From assembly GCA_001803225.1 (NCBI GenBank), contig MHBF01000111.1:1-44948 (forward strand): 44,948 bases of DNA. The letters run 5' to 3'. A program made the translations under genes and the position numbers. The notes below the pieces were generated by a model, which saw nothing but the letters and a program-made list of their open reading frames with translations, did no database searches and had not been told where the DNA came from. Of this stretch, positions 17,974 to 26,103 are shown one piece after another (positions within the stretch are counted from its first letter, which is position 1; the number at the start of each line of letters is the position of its first letter). Origin of the DNA: Lentisphaerae bacterium GWF2_44_16 (GTDB lineage: Bacteria; Verrucomicrobiota; Lentisphaeria; Victivallales; GWF2-45-14).

Positions 17974-18148
17974 AATACGCAAAAGAAAAAAAATCAATTA
18001 ATTCCGGAAGAAGTAAGTAAACCAATGATAAAATACGAATATGGCGGCAATGATACGACTCTCTTGATTTTAATTGATAAACATTGCCTTTGTCTTGCTA
18101 AAAATGCTCTTTAAAAGTATTGCGCGTTTTACAGCAGAGATTTTACTG

Positions 18149-18916
18149 TCATTGCTTTGGCAATTTGCAAGTATTAAGTATCCTCGCGGCGGCGCAGCCT
18201 GCGCCGAAGCCGTTATCTATATTGACCACCGTTATTCCATTGGCGCAGCTGTTCAGCATTGCGAACATAGCTGAGAAGCCGCCAAGCGAAGCACCGTAAC
18301 CTACACTTGTGGGTACTGCTATTACCGGGCAGGAAACAAGCCCTCCTATCACGCTGGGCAAAGCGCCTTCCATACCGGCGACAGCTATTATGACTGAGGC
18401 TTCTTTCAGGCGTTTGCTCTCAGCAAAGAGACGGTGTATGCCAGCCACTCCGGCATCAGCTATCAATTCCGTACGGCATCCGCATAATTCAGCTGTGTAC
18501 TTTGCTTCAAGGGCGACTCCCAGATCAGAAGTCCCTGCCGTTATCACCAGCACTTTGCCGGACAAAGGTTTTTTGATTTTCGTTCTTATCAGGAAAGTTT
18601 TCGCGAGCTTGTCGTATTCTGCCCCGGAAAATTTTTTAAGTACTTTTGCCGCCTTTTCAGGCGCAAGCCTTGTTACAAGGACGGGATGGGATTTTTTCTT
18701 TATCTCTGAAACTATTCTGATAATCTGTTCCGGTGTTTTTCCTTCCCCGAAAACAAATTCAGGAAAACCGCAGCGCATATAACGGGAATGGTCTATTCTG
18801 GCAAAACCCGTATCGGAAACATTTTTCGCGGAAGCGATTTCGGAAAGCGCTGAAACAACGTCGATGCCGCCGTTCTCAAGACGCGAAATAATTTTTTTCA
18901 GTTCATTCTTATTCAC
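18149..18916 (-). CDS. larB: LarB, nickel-pincer cofactor biosynthesis carboxylase
   Basis: 255 residues. The C-terminal half is PurE-like: VLVITAGTSDLGVALEA, DAGVAGIHRL, VIIAVAGMEGALPSVIGGL, PVIAVPTSVGYGASLGG and NIDNGFGAGCAAA are the family motifs. The N-terminal part (about 1-100) is the LarB-specific extension. LarB carboxylates and hydrolyses nicotinic acid adenine dinucleotide to pyridinium-3,5-biscarboxylate mononucleotide for the lactate racemase cofactor. The start is GTG with only a weak ribosome binding site. LarA, LarC and LarE are not in the window, so the gene is an orphan here. Confidence 0.9.
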   Translation of the reverse strand: MNKNELKKIISRLENGGIDVVSALSEIASAKNVSDTGFARIDHSRYMRCGFPEFVFGEGKTPEQIIRIVSEIKKKSHPVLVTRLAPEKAAKVLKKFSGAEYDKLAKTFLIRTKIKKPLSGKVLVITAGTSDLGVALEAKYTAELCGCRTELIADAGVAGIHRLFAESKRLKEASVIIAVAGMEGALPSVIGGLVSCPVIAVPTSVGYGASLGGFSAMFAMLNSCANGITVVNIDNGFGAGCAAARILNTCKLPKQ

Positions 18917-19008
18917 AGTAATTCCGAGGTTTTACGTACTCTCATTACAAACAAAGTTGAAGGGCAAAAAAGAATTTAGTCCGGCTCAAACTGAGTTGAG
19001 ATCCACTG

Positions 19009-19030
19009 AAAAAAGGGACTCCGTCCCCCC
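19009..19030 (-). terminator. Rho-independent terminator after the acyl carrier protein gene
   Basis: On the minus strand GGGAC, a 3-nt GGA loop and GTCCC form a perfect hairpin directly followed by TTTTTT. It starts immediately after the stop codon of the acyl carrier protein gene. This is the cleanest terminator seen in the window. Confidence 0.8.
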
Positions 19031-19285
19031 TTAAATACTCTTCATTTTCGGTTCAAGATAATCGGCACAACTGTTCAGAGTGGCGAGTTTCGGGTAATCT
19101 TCTTCCGGTACTTCTACCCCGTATTTTTTGCGCAATTCCATCACAATATCGAGAAAATCCATGGAATCCAATTCAAGCTGGTCCCTTAAACGTTTGTCCG
19201 GGTCAAGACCTGAACAATCACCGTCCGGAAGTATTTCATTTATAATATTGACTATTGAATCGCTGATCTCTTTTCTTGTCATCAT
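19031..19285 (-). CDS. Acyl carrier protein
   Basis: 84 residues with the phosphopantetheine attachment motif DSMDF (Ser41 in the longer form) in a four-helix acidic carrier protein: ISDSIVNIINEILPD, then LRDQLELDSMDFLDIVMELRKKYG. It carries acyl chains on a 4'-phosphopantetheine arm. GGAG precedes two consecutive ATG codons, and the second (19282) has the better spacing. It stands alone, with its own terminator and no fatty-acid synthase genes beside it. The sequence after the motif (VEVPEEDYPKLATL) resembles carriers of specialised acyl pathways as much as the main AcpP, so its partner is unclear. Confidence 0.9.
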   Translation of the reverse strand: MMTRKEISDSIVNIINEILPDGDCSGLDPDKRLRDQLELDSMDFLDIVMELRKKYGVEVPEEDYPKLATLNSCADYLEPKMKSI

Positions 19286-19422
19286 TTACTCCGTCAAAAG
19301 AAAAATTCATCAATTATTTTTAACTACAGGGTAAATAACTTAACACCTGATTTTTACTCTACAAATGTCTTTATAATAAATTTAATTTGATTGTTTGTCC
19401 GCAAAAGGGATTCAGGGGCCGG

Positions 19423-21189
19423 TCAAGCCAGTTTTCCCGAAAGTTTCTCATTCAGCACCGTTATTTCGTCCGCTGTTATAATGCCTTCAGCAGGACTCAA
19501 AGCTTTGGAGTCTGAACATATAACCGCAATGCGGACGTTACGGGTGTCCATTATTCTCAACATTTTCTGATATGACGTGTTTTTATCGGCAAAAATAAAG
19601 TCTTCAAGTGGAAGATCTCCGATTTTTCTTTCATCATGTTTTTTCAGAAACTTCAAAGTTTTCTTCTCAATAATTCCGATTATCTGTCTGTCTTTTTCTA
19701 TGATGATAAAATCCGGTTTCCCATACTTTTTATATTTTTTCTTGAGCTTGTCCACTGTCAGGGAGCTTTCAACCATATAAAAAGATTTGTTCATGATGTC
19801 GGAGGCTTTTTCAGAAATACTGAAACCGGCTTCGAGGCCTTCCGGAACATTCTTTCCTCTCCTTATGAGCTTAAGGGTATATATATTCGGGTCGCAAAGC
19901 AATTTTCTTGTTATATAGGCAATTCCCGTCACAAGTATTACCGGCAGGATCGCGTTATAATCACGCGTAAGCTCAAATATCATAATGCATGCCGTAAGAA
20001 CAGAACCAGCCGCCGCGCCAACCATCCCGGCCATCCCGGCAAGCGCGAAAATTACAGGGTCTATATGAAGCCCCGGAAACAGCGACTGAACGGCAAAACC
20101 GAAAGCCGATCCCAGCGCCGCGCCCATGAGCAGGGACGGTGAAAAAACCCCGCCGGATGCCCCCGAGCCGAGTGTCAGGCAGGTCGCCAGCAATTTTCCC
20201 GAACAAAGCAGAATGAGAAAATACGGGTTCATAATAAGATTGTTAAGAATATCCATTATGGAGGCATAACCTGTCCCTTGAACATAATAATGTCCCGCGA
20301 AACGTAGAAAAAGATACATCTCAATGCCCATTATAAACATACCGAACATGTGCCTCGTATAGTAATTGCCCGGCAGAGCGTCAAAAAAATCTTCCGCTTT
20401 GTAAATTCCCCTGACGAAAGCCACAGCCGCAAGCCCTATAAAAATCCCGAGCGGCACAAGACAGAGAAGAATTCCCGGATTTATAGCGGCAAGATCAGGT
20501 ATGGAAAAGTCAATTACACTGAAGTTGGGGCCCGTGCCGAACTCAAGCCTTCCTATATATGAAGCGGTTACAGTAGCAAGTATCACAGGCATTATGCTCA
20601 TGGCACTCACGGAAGGAAGCATTACCTCACAGGCAAATGCCACTCCTCCCAGAGGACTGTTGAAAGTAGCGGCAAGCCCCGCCGCCGCGCCCGCCGCTAT
20701 CAGGCTTATCCTCTGACGCAGTGGCATCGATATCCACGTGCCGAGCACTGAACCGAAAGTGGAACCCACCTGTATGACAGGGCCTTCGCTGCCGGCCGAA
20801 CCCCCGGAACCTATTGACAGCGCTGAAGCTATACTCTTTATAAAAGCTACTATTATCGGAATTTTCCCATCATTGTAATATATCGCGTTTATGACTTCAG
20901 GGACCCCATGTCCTTTCGCCTCCGGCGCCCAGGTCTTGACAAGAAAAGCCACCAGCAACGCTCCCGCTACAGGACCGAATATTATCAGCCATCCCCACGG
21001 GCTTGCCTCCGTATGTATATTGGGATCATAGCAGATGGAAAACTCGCCGAGAAAAAAAAGATTATGCACAAACCCGGTTATATGACGGAAAACAATAGCG
21101 GCAATTCCGGCGATTATTCCGGTCAGTATTCCCATAATCCCCATGCTCAAAGGAGTAAGGGCTTTTTCCGCATAATTATCTTTCAACAC
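19423..21189 (-). CDS. ClC-type chloride channel/antiporter with C-terminal CBS pair
   Basis: 588 residues. The ClC filter motifs are present: KGHGVPEV (about 92-99, replacing GSGIP), GGSAGSEGPVIQVG with the gating glutamate (Glu135), and GSGASGGVFSPSLLMGAALG in the second half. More than ten membrane segments span residues 15-420. From about 460 there are two CBS repeats (SFYMVESSLTVDKLKKKY and LEDFIFADKNTSYQKMLRIM) that may sense nucleotides. The gating Glu makes a Cl-/H+ antiporter plausible. The start is GTG at 21189 with AGG upstream. No operon partner is evident. Confidence 0.92.
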   Translation of the reverse strand: MLKDNYAEKALTPLSMGIMGILTGIIAGIAAIVFRHITGFVHNLFFLGEFSICYDPNIHTEASPWGWLIIFGPVAGALLVAFLVKTWAPEAKGHGVPEVINAIYYNDGKIPIIVAFIKSIASALSIGSGGSAGSEGPVIQVGSTFGSVLGTWISMPLRQRISLIAAGAAAGLAATFNSPLGGVAFACEVMLPSVSAMSIMPVILATVTASYIGRLEFGTGPNFSVIDFSIPDLAAINPGILLCLVPLGIFIGLAAVAFVRGIYKAEDFFDALPGNYYTRHMFGMFIMGIEMYLFLRFAGHYYVQGTGYASIMDILNNLIMNPYFLILLCSGKLLATCLTLGSGASGGVFSPSLLMGAALGSAFGFAVQSLFPGLHIDPVIFALAGMAGMVGAAAGSVLTACIMIFELTRDYNAILPVILVTGIAYITRKLLCDPNIYTLKLIRRGKNVPEGLEAGFSISEKASDIMNKSFYMVESSLTVDKLKKKYKKYGKPDFIIIEKDRQIIGIIEKKTLKFLKKHDERKIGDLPLEDFIFADKNTSYQKMLRIMDTRNVRIAVICSDSKALSPAEGIITADEITVLNEKLSGKLA

Positions 21190-21267
21190 GCGCTTTAACC
21201 TTTCGATGAAATAATATAAGCGGTATGGGGAGTTTTAAAAGAGGACGGGACAGGGAGAAACCCGGAA

Positions 21268-22272
21268 TTATTTGTCTGCGACTTCAAATGTTATCGTCAG
21301 AAATCCGGTATTGTCCGAATAATCGTCCCACTCATAAGGCCCGAAAAAAAGCACCCCGGAAGTATCGGCCCTGAAAGTGCTTTCCAGTCCGGCAGGATAT
21401 ATTTTGTTGCCTATCTTTGCTATGAGAGACCCGAGATTTGCGGAACCTTCACTCTTGCTTCTTTTCACGGAACTCATTTTTGTCGCCGAGGTTGTTTTGT
21501 ACGTAAAATATTGAAAACTCTTTCCTTCTTTTCTGTTTTTGACCAGTTCGGCATTGTCATAACCATTGGCGTCCGTCGATGGAAAAGGACCGCCACCCAT
21601 ACTCCAAAGCCTTGTCGCTTTAACCCTTATGATTTTCCCTTCTTTGACCTTGACCCATGTGTCAGTCCATGGAATATCCGCCGGAACGGTTATTGTTTTT
21701 TTCACATTGGATATTATGTAACGCGGGTCTTTAGGGTCGTATTCAATAGGTTGCGGATTCTCATAATCTGATATATTTTGAGAAAGGAGCTTGTCAAGTT
21801 CCGTTTCAGCGCCCGCATCCTGAAGCTCCATAAGTACGACAAGCGCATCCTCATTGTTAGGCTGTATCAGCCTTATCATAGAATATACTATGCCCATAAG
21901 CTGTCTGTTCTTATCGTTCCCGGGTTCACGGAAAAGCTCCGCGCTTTTTGTCAGCAGGTTCAGAAAATCAGCTTCGCTTACTTCGTTTTCAGGTTTTTCT
22001 ATTTTGATATTATACTTGAGCTTGGCGCGAAGCAGCAATAAAGCGCGGTCACCTGAATTGAAATGATGCGCGAATTTTACCAGGACCAGGCCTTTTACGT
22101 CTTTGGGGTTTACGGAAAGCTTGCTCTGTGCCAGCGCTGCCGCTTTTTCAGAAAGTTCAATAATCCTGCTTTTGGGAATAGGGCTTTTTTCTGTTGTCTG
22201 TGCATGTCCCTGTAAACAAATAACGCACACGGAAAAAGCAAACATCAAAAGAGAAAAAATATTTTTTGGCAT
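21268..22272 (-). CDS. Exported protein with C-terminal LecA/PA-IL-like domain
   Basis: 334 residues with a signal peptide (residues 1-24, …CVICLQGHAQ, probable cleavage after Ala). The middle part is helical with tetratricopeptide-like spacing but no clear repeat. The last ~130 residues fit a LecA-like beta-sandwich: TITVPADIPWTDTWVKVKEG, NLGSLIAKIGNKIYPAG, TSGVLFFGPYEWDDYSDNTG and FLTITF. LecA-like domains bind galactose through Ca2+ in PA-IL; in environmental bacteria the fold is often attached to exported proteins. AAAGGAG precedes the ATG by about 8 nt. Sugar binding is inferred from the pattern, not shown. Confidence 0.7.
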   Translation of the reverse strand: MPKNIFSLLMFAFSVCVICLQGHAQTTEKSPIPKSRIIELSEKAAALAQSKLSVNPKDVKGLVLVKFAHHFNSGDRALLLLRAKLKYNIKIEKPENEVSEADFLNLLTKSAELFREPGNDKNRQLMGIVYSMIRLIQPNNEDALVVLMELQDAGAETELDKLLSQNISDYENPQPIEYDPKDPRYIISNVKKTITVPADIPWTDTWVKVKEGKIIRVKATRLWSMGGGPFPSTDANGYDNAELVKNRKEGKSFQYFTYKTTSATKMSSVKRSKSEGSANLGSLIAKIGNKIYPAGLESTFRADTSGVLFFGPYEWDDYSDNTGFLTITFEVADK

Positions 22273-22369
22273 CAGATTTCTCCTTTTTTAATATTTACAT
22301 TTGTCTATTATCTCATTTTTCAGCATTTTTTCCAATAGCAAAAGGACGTCATAGCAAAAAAAACTGATA

Positions 22370-22398
22370 TTTACAATCATACTTTAAGATGCTATTTT
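22370..22398 (+). promoter_or_regulatory. Putative promoter of the alpha-galactosidase gene
   Basis: TTTACA and TATTTT with 17-nt spacing lie about 30 nt before the ATG at 22429, in an otherwise unoccupied 156-nt gap between divergent genes. Confidence 0.4.
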
Positions 22399-22428
22399 TA
22401 GAGAACAAACTAATTCAGGATTTAATTC

Positions 22429-24363
22429 ATGAAAAATATATCTTTTACTTTCAGTAATATAAAAGTCGATTTTGAACCTGTCAAAAATCTTTACAGTCTC
22501 AGTTTTCCGGGCTTTACTCTGAAAAACTGCTTTGTATCCGCCTCTTTTGACGGAAATGAAGTATCCGATTTCAAATGGACGCTTAAAAAGTCTTCCAAAA
22601 CACAAACCGTCTTTTCTTCTAAAAATGAAATGGGGATTTTTTCCCTGACTTTATCAGGAGGAAAAAACGCGGGCGGGGTGGAAGGCGTCTGTATTGAACT
22701 TTCAGGAAACTTAAACAAGAAGCATGAAAAAGTATCTTTGATGGCGCTTTGCGTTTCTACACTTAAAGTTGAACATCTTCTCTCACACGGCAGGAAAATG
22801 GGCGGATGCCGCCTGGTGAAATTTCCAGTTGCCGATGAAAAAAGCTTCAGCAGTCATTTCCAGTGTCTGCTTAGTTCCAAGGGCGTGTCTATGCAGTTTT
22901 CCCATCCGCTGATACAGAAAAATGTTTCTACTGTTTCCGGCATCGCCAAAGGCGCGAACATAAAGGATTTGAAAGTCTCAACGCTTTTTGACCCGTGCTG
23001 CGGGAAAAGTATCAAGTCTGAGCCGTTATGGATTTATGTTTCAAAAGACGGTCATCAACTTATGAGAGACTGGGCTGAAGACAACAAAGAAGAAGAAAGC
23101 AAGAAGATATGCGATTGCCCCGCCGGGTGGAATTCATGGGACTATTACCGATGGACAATAACGGAAGATGAAGTCTTGAAAAATGCCGAATTCATAGCCT
23201 CCGACCCGGTGCTTTCAAAGCATATAAAGAGAATAATCGTTGATGACGGCTGGCAGTATTGTTACGGTGAATGGGAAGCCAATTCTCTTTTTCCGTCAGG
23301 CATGGAAAAACTCGCGCGGAATCTCAAAAAGATGGGTTTCGCTCCCGGCCTATGGTTTGCTCCTACGATAATGGAGCCGCACGCCAGAATATCCCAGAAT
23401 GAAACCGATATGCTTGCAAAAGGCCGTTCAGGTCTGCCGTGTCTGGCGTTTACCTGCATGAAGCGTTACGGTTTTGTTCTCGACCCCACTCAGGAAAAAG
23501 TGAAAAAGTGGATATATGAACTTTTTAAACGCTATGTCGGAATGGGCTACGAGTATTTTAAGCTGGATTTTCTGGCATCAACTCTTTTTGCGCCGTGTTT
23601 TGCCGATCCGTCAGTGCCGAAAGGACAGATAATCAGAAATGTAGTAGAGGCCACAAGAAAAGCCACAGAGGGCAAAGCCAGGATACTTGGTTGCAATTAT
23701 CCTTTTGACGCTGGAACAAAATATGTCGATTATGTCAGAACTTCCGCCGATATTCATTCTTCATGGCATGCCGTAACGGAAAATGTTTTTTCAATCGCCG
23801 CAAGGTTTTGGAGCCATAATAAATTCTGGGTAAATGACCCGGATTTTACACTCGTGCGCAACAACGAAACCGCAAACGACCCGAAACTGCACAGCCTTAA
23901 AGCCTGTCTGGTATATGTAGAGCCGGAAGGCAAGAATTATCCGCCTCTTTTCAGTTCCAGCCTGGTCGATACGACTATAGATGAAACGATTGTGCTTTTA
24001 AGTCTTGTTCTCATAAGCGGCGGCGCGATAAATCTTTCGGACAATCTTCCGAAACTGAATAAAAAGGGCCTGGAGCTTCTGAGAAAAACCGTTTCCGCTC
24101 CTAAAGGTGATGGCGGTATAGCTCTTGATCTTTTTAAAAGTGAATTCCCTGCTTACTGGATACAGAAAACTGAAAACGGCTACAGGGCCATGATTATAAA
24201 CTGGACAGACAAAAAAGCTGAATTTTCGTTAAATCTTTCAGAACAGAACATACACCCCTCTTCAGCGGTCAATTTTTGGACAGGCGAAAGCGTGAAACTT
24301 AAAGCCAATACCGTAAACACCGTATTGAAAGCGCATTCATGCCTGATGTTGACCCTGAAATAG
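22429..24363 (+). CDS. GH36-like alpha-galactosidase
   Basis: 644 residues. The N-terminal beta-rich domain (1-225) precedes a TIM barrel that starts with CPAGWNSWDYY. The barrel has IIVDDGWQ at 269-276, GLWFAPTIMEP, and the nucleophile in YFKLDFL (Asp380). RTSADIHSSWH supplies the probable acid/base (Asp441). These are GH36 (clan GH-D) landmarks. It cleaves terminal alpha-galactosides, or related sugars in some subgroups. No signal peptide is visible, so it acts on imported oligosaccharides. CAGGA precedes the ATG by about 8 nt. It is monocistronic in this view. Confidence 0.85.
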   Translation: MKNISFTFSNIKVDFEPVKNLYSLSFPGFTLKNCFVSASFDGNEVSDFKWTLKKSSKTQTVFSSKNEMGIFSLTLSGGKNAGGVEGVCIELSGNLNKKHEKVSLMALCVSTLKVEHLLSHGRKMGGCRLVKFPVADEKSFSSHFQCLLSSKGVSMQFSHPLIQKNVSTVSGIAKGANIKDLKVSTLFDPCCGKSIKSEPLWIYVSKDGHQLMRDWAEDNKEEESKKICDCPAGWNSWDYYRWTITEDEVLKNAEFIASDPVLSKHIKRIIVDDGWQYCYGEWEANSLFPSGMEKLARNLKKMGFAPGLWFAPTIMEPHARISQNETDMLAKGRSGLPCLAFTCMKRYGFVLDPTQEKVKKWIYELFKRYVGMGYEYFKLDFLASTLFAPCFADPSVPKGQIIRNVVEATRKATEGKARILGCNYPFDAGTKYVDYVRTSADIHSSWHAVTENVFSIAARFWSHNKFWVNDPDFTLVRNNETANDPKLHSLKACLVYVEPEGKNYPPLFSSSLVDTTIDETIVLLSLVLISGGAINLSDNLPKLNKKGLELLRKTVSAPKGDGGIALDLFKSEFPAYWIQKTENGYRAMIINWTDKKAEFSLNLSEQNIHPSSAVNFWTGESVKLKANTVNTVLKAHSCLMLTLK

Positions 24364-24418
24364 TCTATAAACGGACTTAACAAAGTAAATCTGTCCACAC
24401 CTTGAATAAAATCATGGA

Positions 24419-24435
24419 TAACAAAATTTTTGTTA
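24419..24435. repeat. Perfect AT-rich palindrome at the convergent gene ends
   Basis: TAACAAAA and TTTTGTTA flank a single T in the gap between the alpha-galactosidase and ferritin-like genes and include the ferritin-like stop codon. It may act as a bidirectional transcription stop, but lacks a G-C-rich stem. Confidence 0.3.
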
Positions 24436-24753
24436 CCTGCGTCCTTTTCTCGGTTTCATTTTTGCTATTTCCTCTTCGACTTCTTCGGCGCCTTCCGCAT
24501 AGAATTTTTCTTCATCGGGGGCAAGCTCTTTCAGAAGCCTGAGAAATTCTCCGGCATGTACTTTTTCTTCATCCGCAATGTCTTTTAAGACTTCAACGGC
24601 AAGTTTATTGTCTGTCGATTCCGCGAGTTGCATGTAAAGCTGTATCGCCTCATATTCCGCAGCCACCATAAATCTTATCGCTCTGATAAGTTCTTCCTTC
24701 GTGAGCTTTTTCCCATTGGCGAGACCTGAAAACGGCATTCCGAAATCCGGCAT
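24433..24753 (-). CDS. Ferritin-like / rubrerythrin-type diiron protein (encapsulin-cargo-like)
   Basis: 106 residues. Two helices carry the diiron ligands: Glu33/Glu35 in RFMVAAEYEAIQLYMQ and the ExxH motif DEEKVH (Glu63, His66). The sequence KLTKEELIRAIRFM and the acidic tail are like the short ferritin-like proteins (Flp) associated with, or fused to, encapsulins in anaerobes. The start at 24753 is used because AAGGAG precedes it by about 8 nt, and a promoter-like element overlaps the longer frame's start. Its likely job is iron oxidation/storage or peroxide defence. No encapsulin shell gene is in this window. Confidence 0.8.
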   Translation of the reverse strand: MPDFGMPFSGLANGKKLTKEELIRAIRFMVAAEYEAIQLYMQLAESTDNKLAVEVLKDIADEEKVHAGEFLRLLKELAPDEEKFYAEGAEEVEEEIAKMKPRKGRR

Positions 24754-24802
24754 AGCTGTACTCCTTCTTTGAAAATCTTTTTCATTTAAACGATATGACA
24801 AT

Positions 24803-24830
24803 ATTCTACAGCATCAACTTCGATTATCAA
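24803..24830 (-). promoter_or_regulatory. Putative promoter of the ferritin-like gene
   Basis: On the minus strand TTGATA and TAGAAT are spaced 16 nt apart, about 50 nt before the ATG at 24753. This is a good match and supports the shorter start. Confidence 0.5.
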
Positions 24831-24942
24831 TATTTAGTCATATTTAAAACATTTTTAAAAAAACCACCTTGATTTGAGTAAAAATTGTATTAATATATCA
24901 TTGAAAAAAGTTAAGTAATCTAACGATATTCAAGGATAATTA

Positions 24943-26097
24943 ATGGTTAATATAAAGCGAAAGTATGCTTTAAACGCTCTTGAAAAAGCTTTTGCGAGAA
25001 GCCCGGCAACAGCACTGTTGGGACCAAGGCAATGCGGTAAAACGACTTTGGCGAGAAAATTGAATGTCTCTCTGAAAGGGAAATTTTTTGACTTGGAAAA
25101 TCCAAGAGACCTTGTCAGGCTTGAAAATCCCATGTTGGCGCTTGAAAGAGAAAAAGGCTGCGTCATAATTGATGAAATTCAGAAGAAGCCCGGACTTTTT
25201 GAAATCATCAGAGTACTTATTGATAAGCCCGGCCGTCATGGAAAATTTCTCCTCCTCGGCAGCGCGGCACCGCTCCTTATGAAAAATGCTTCAGAATCAT
25301 TGGCCGGTCGGATTTCATTTGTTGACTTGTCCGGCTTCAACCTTTCTGAAATCAGCTCATCCGGTAGCGAAAAATTATGGGAAAGGGGTGGTTTTCCAAG
25401 GTCATATCTTGCGAAGACGGCGGAAGAAAGTTTTGGCTGGCGCAATGATTTCATCAGAACTTTTCTTGAACGGGATATTCCGCAATTGGGAATTACTATT
25501 CCTGCTGAAACGTTGCGTCGCTTCTGGACAATGACGGCTCATTATCACGGGCAGTTATGGAACTCGGCGGAATTTGCCAGGTCCATCGGCAGTGCGGAAG
25601 CTACGGCAAGGAACTATCTTGATATTTTATCAGGCGCTTATATGGTCAGACAACTTCATCCCTGGCATGAAAATCTGAAAAAACGTCAGGTAAAAGCGCC
25701 GAAAATTTATATTCGTGATTCAGGGATTTTACATGCTCTTCTCTCTCTTGATACCATGGACAGCATATTAAATCACCCGAAACTTGGCGCTTCATGGGAA
25801 GGCTTTGTAACTGAACAGATTTTTTCCATAACGAATTCAAGGGACATTTATTTTTGGGCCACATATTCAGGCGCTGAGCTTGATCTCCTGATATTCAAAC
25901 ACGGCAGAAAATACGGATTTGAAGTTAAATACAGTGATACCCCGAAAATTTCAAAATCAATGAGAATTACTGTTTCAGACTTGCAACTGGAGCAACTTTA
26001 CATTGTTTATCCGGGACCTGATACTTATCGGCTTGACGGAAAAATTATGGCTGTTGGTATTAATGACTTATGCAGACTGCTCCATTCAAAGTTTTGA
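24943..26097 (+). CDS. AAA_14/DUF4143 ATPase with C-terminal PD-(D/E)xK-like domain
   Basis: 384 residues. Walker A GPRQCGKTT (Lys33), Walker B VIIDEIQKKP at about 68-77, and LLLGSAAPLL (sensor I) mark the P-loop ATPase. The C-terminal DUF4143 portion carries GAELDLLIFKHGRKYGFEVKYSD, a D…E-x-K arrangement like restriction-endonuclease-fold domains. Such proteins are widespread, highly mobile and of unknown role. The ribosome binding site is AAGGA. It lies alone between the ferritin-like gene and the convergent glycan operon and is probably an independent acquisition. Confidence 0.85.
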   Translation: MVNIKRKYALNALEKAFARSPATALLGPRQCGKTTLARKLNVSLKGKFFDLENPRDLVRLENPMLALEREKGCVIIDEIQKKPGLFEIIRVLIDKPGRHGKFLLLGSAAPLLMKNASESLAGRISFVDLSGFNLSEISSSGSEKLWERGGFPRSYLAKTAEESFGWRNDFIRTFLERDIPQLGITIPAETLRRFWTMTAHYHGQLWNSAEFARSIGSAEATARNYLDILSGAYMVRQLHPWHENLKKRQVKAPKIYIRDSGILHALLSLDTMDSILNHPKLGASWEGFVTEQIFSITNSRDIYFWATYSGAELDLLIFKHGRKYGFEVKYSDTPKISKSMRITVSDLQLEQLYIVYPGPDTYRLDGKIMAVGINDLCRLLHSKF

Positions 26098-26103
26098 AAT
26101 TCT

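Noticed and set aside
17902..17997. Hydrophobic N-terminal extension of leuA starting at 17997
   Set aside because: It overlaps a promoter-like element, has no ribosome binding site and is not part of the conserved LeuA sequence.
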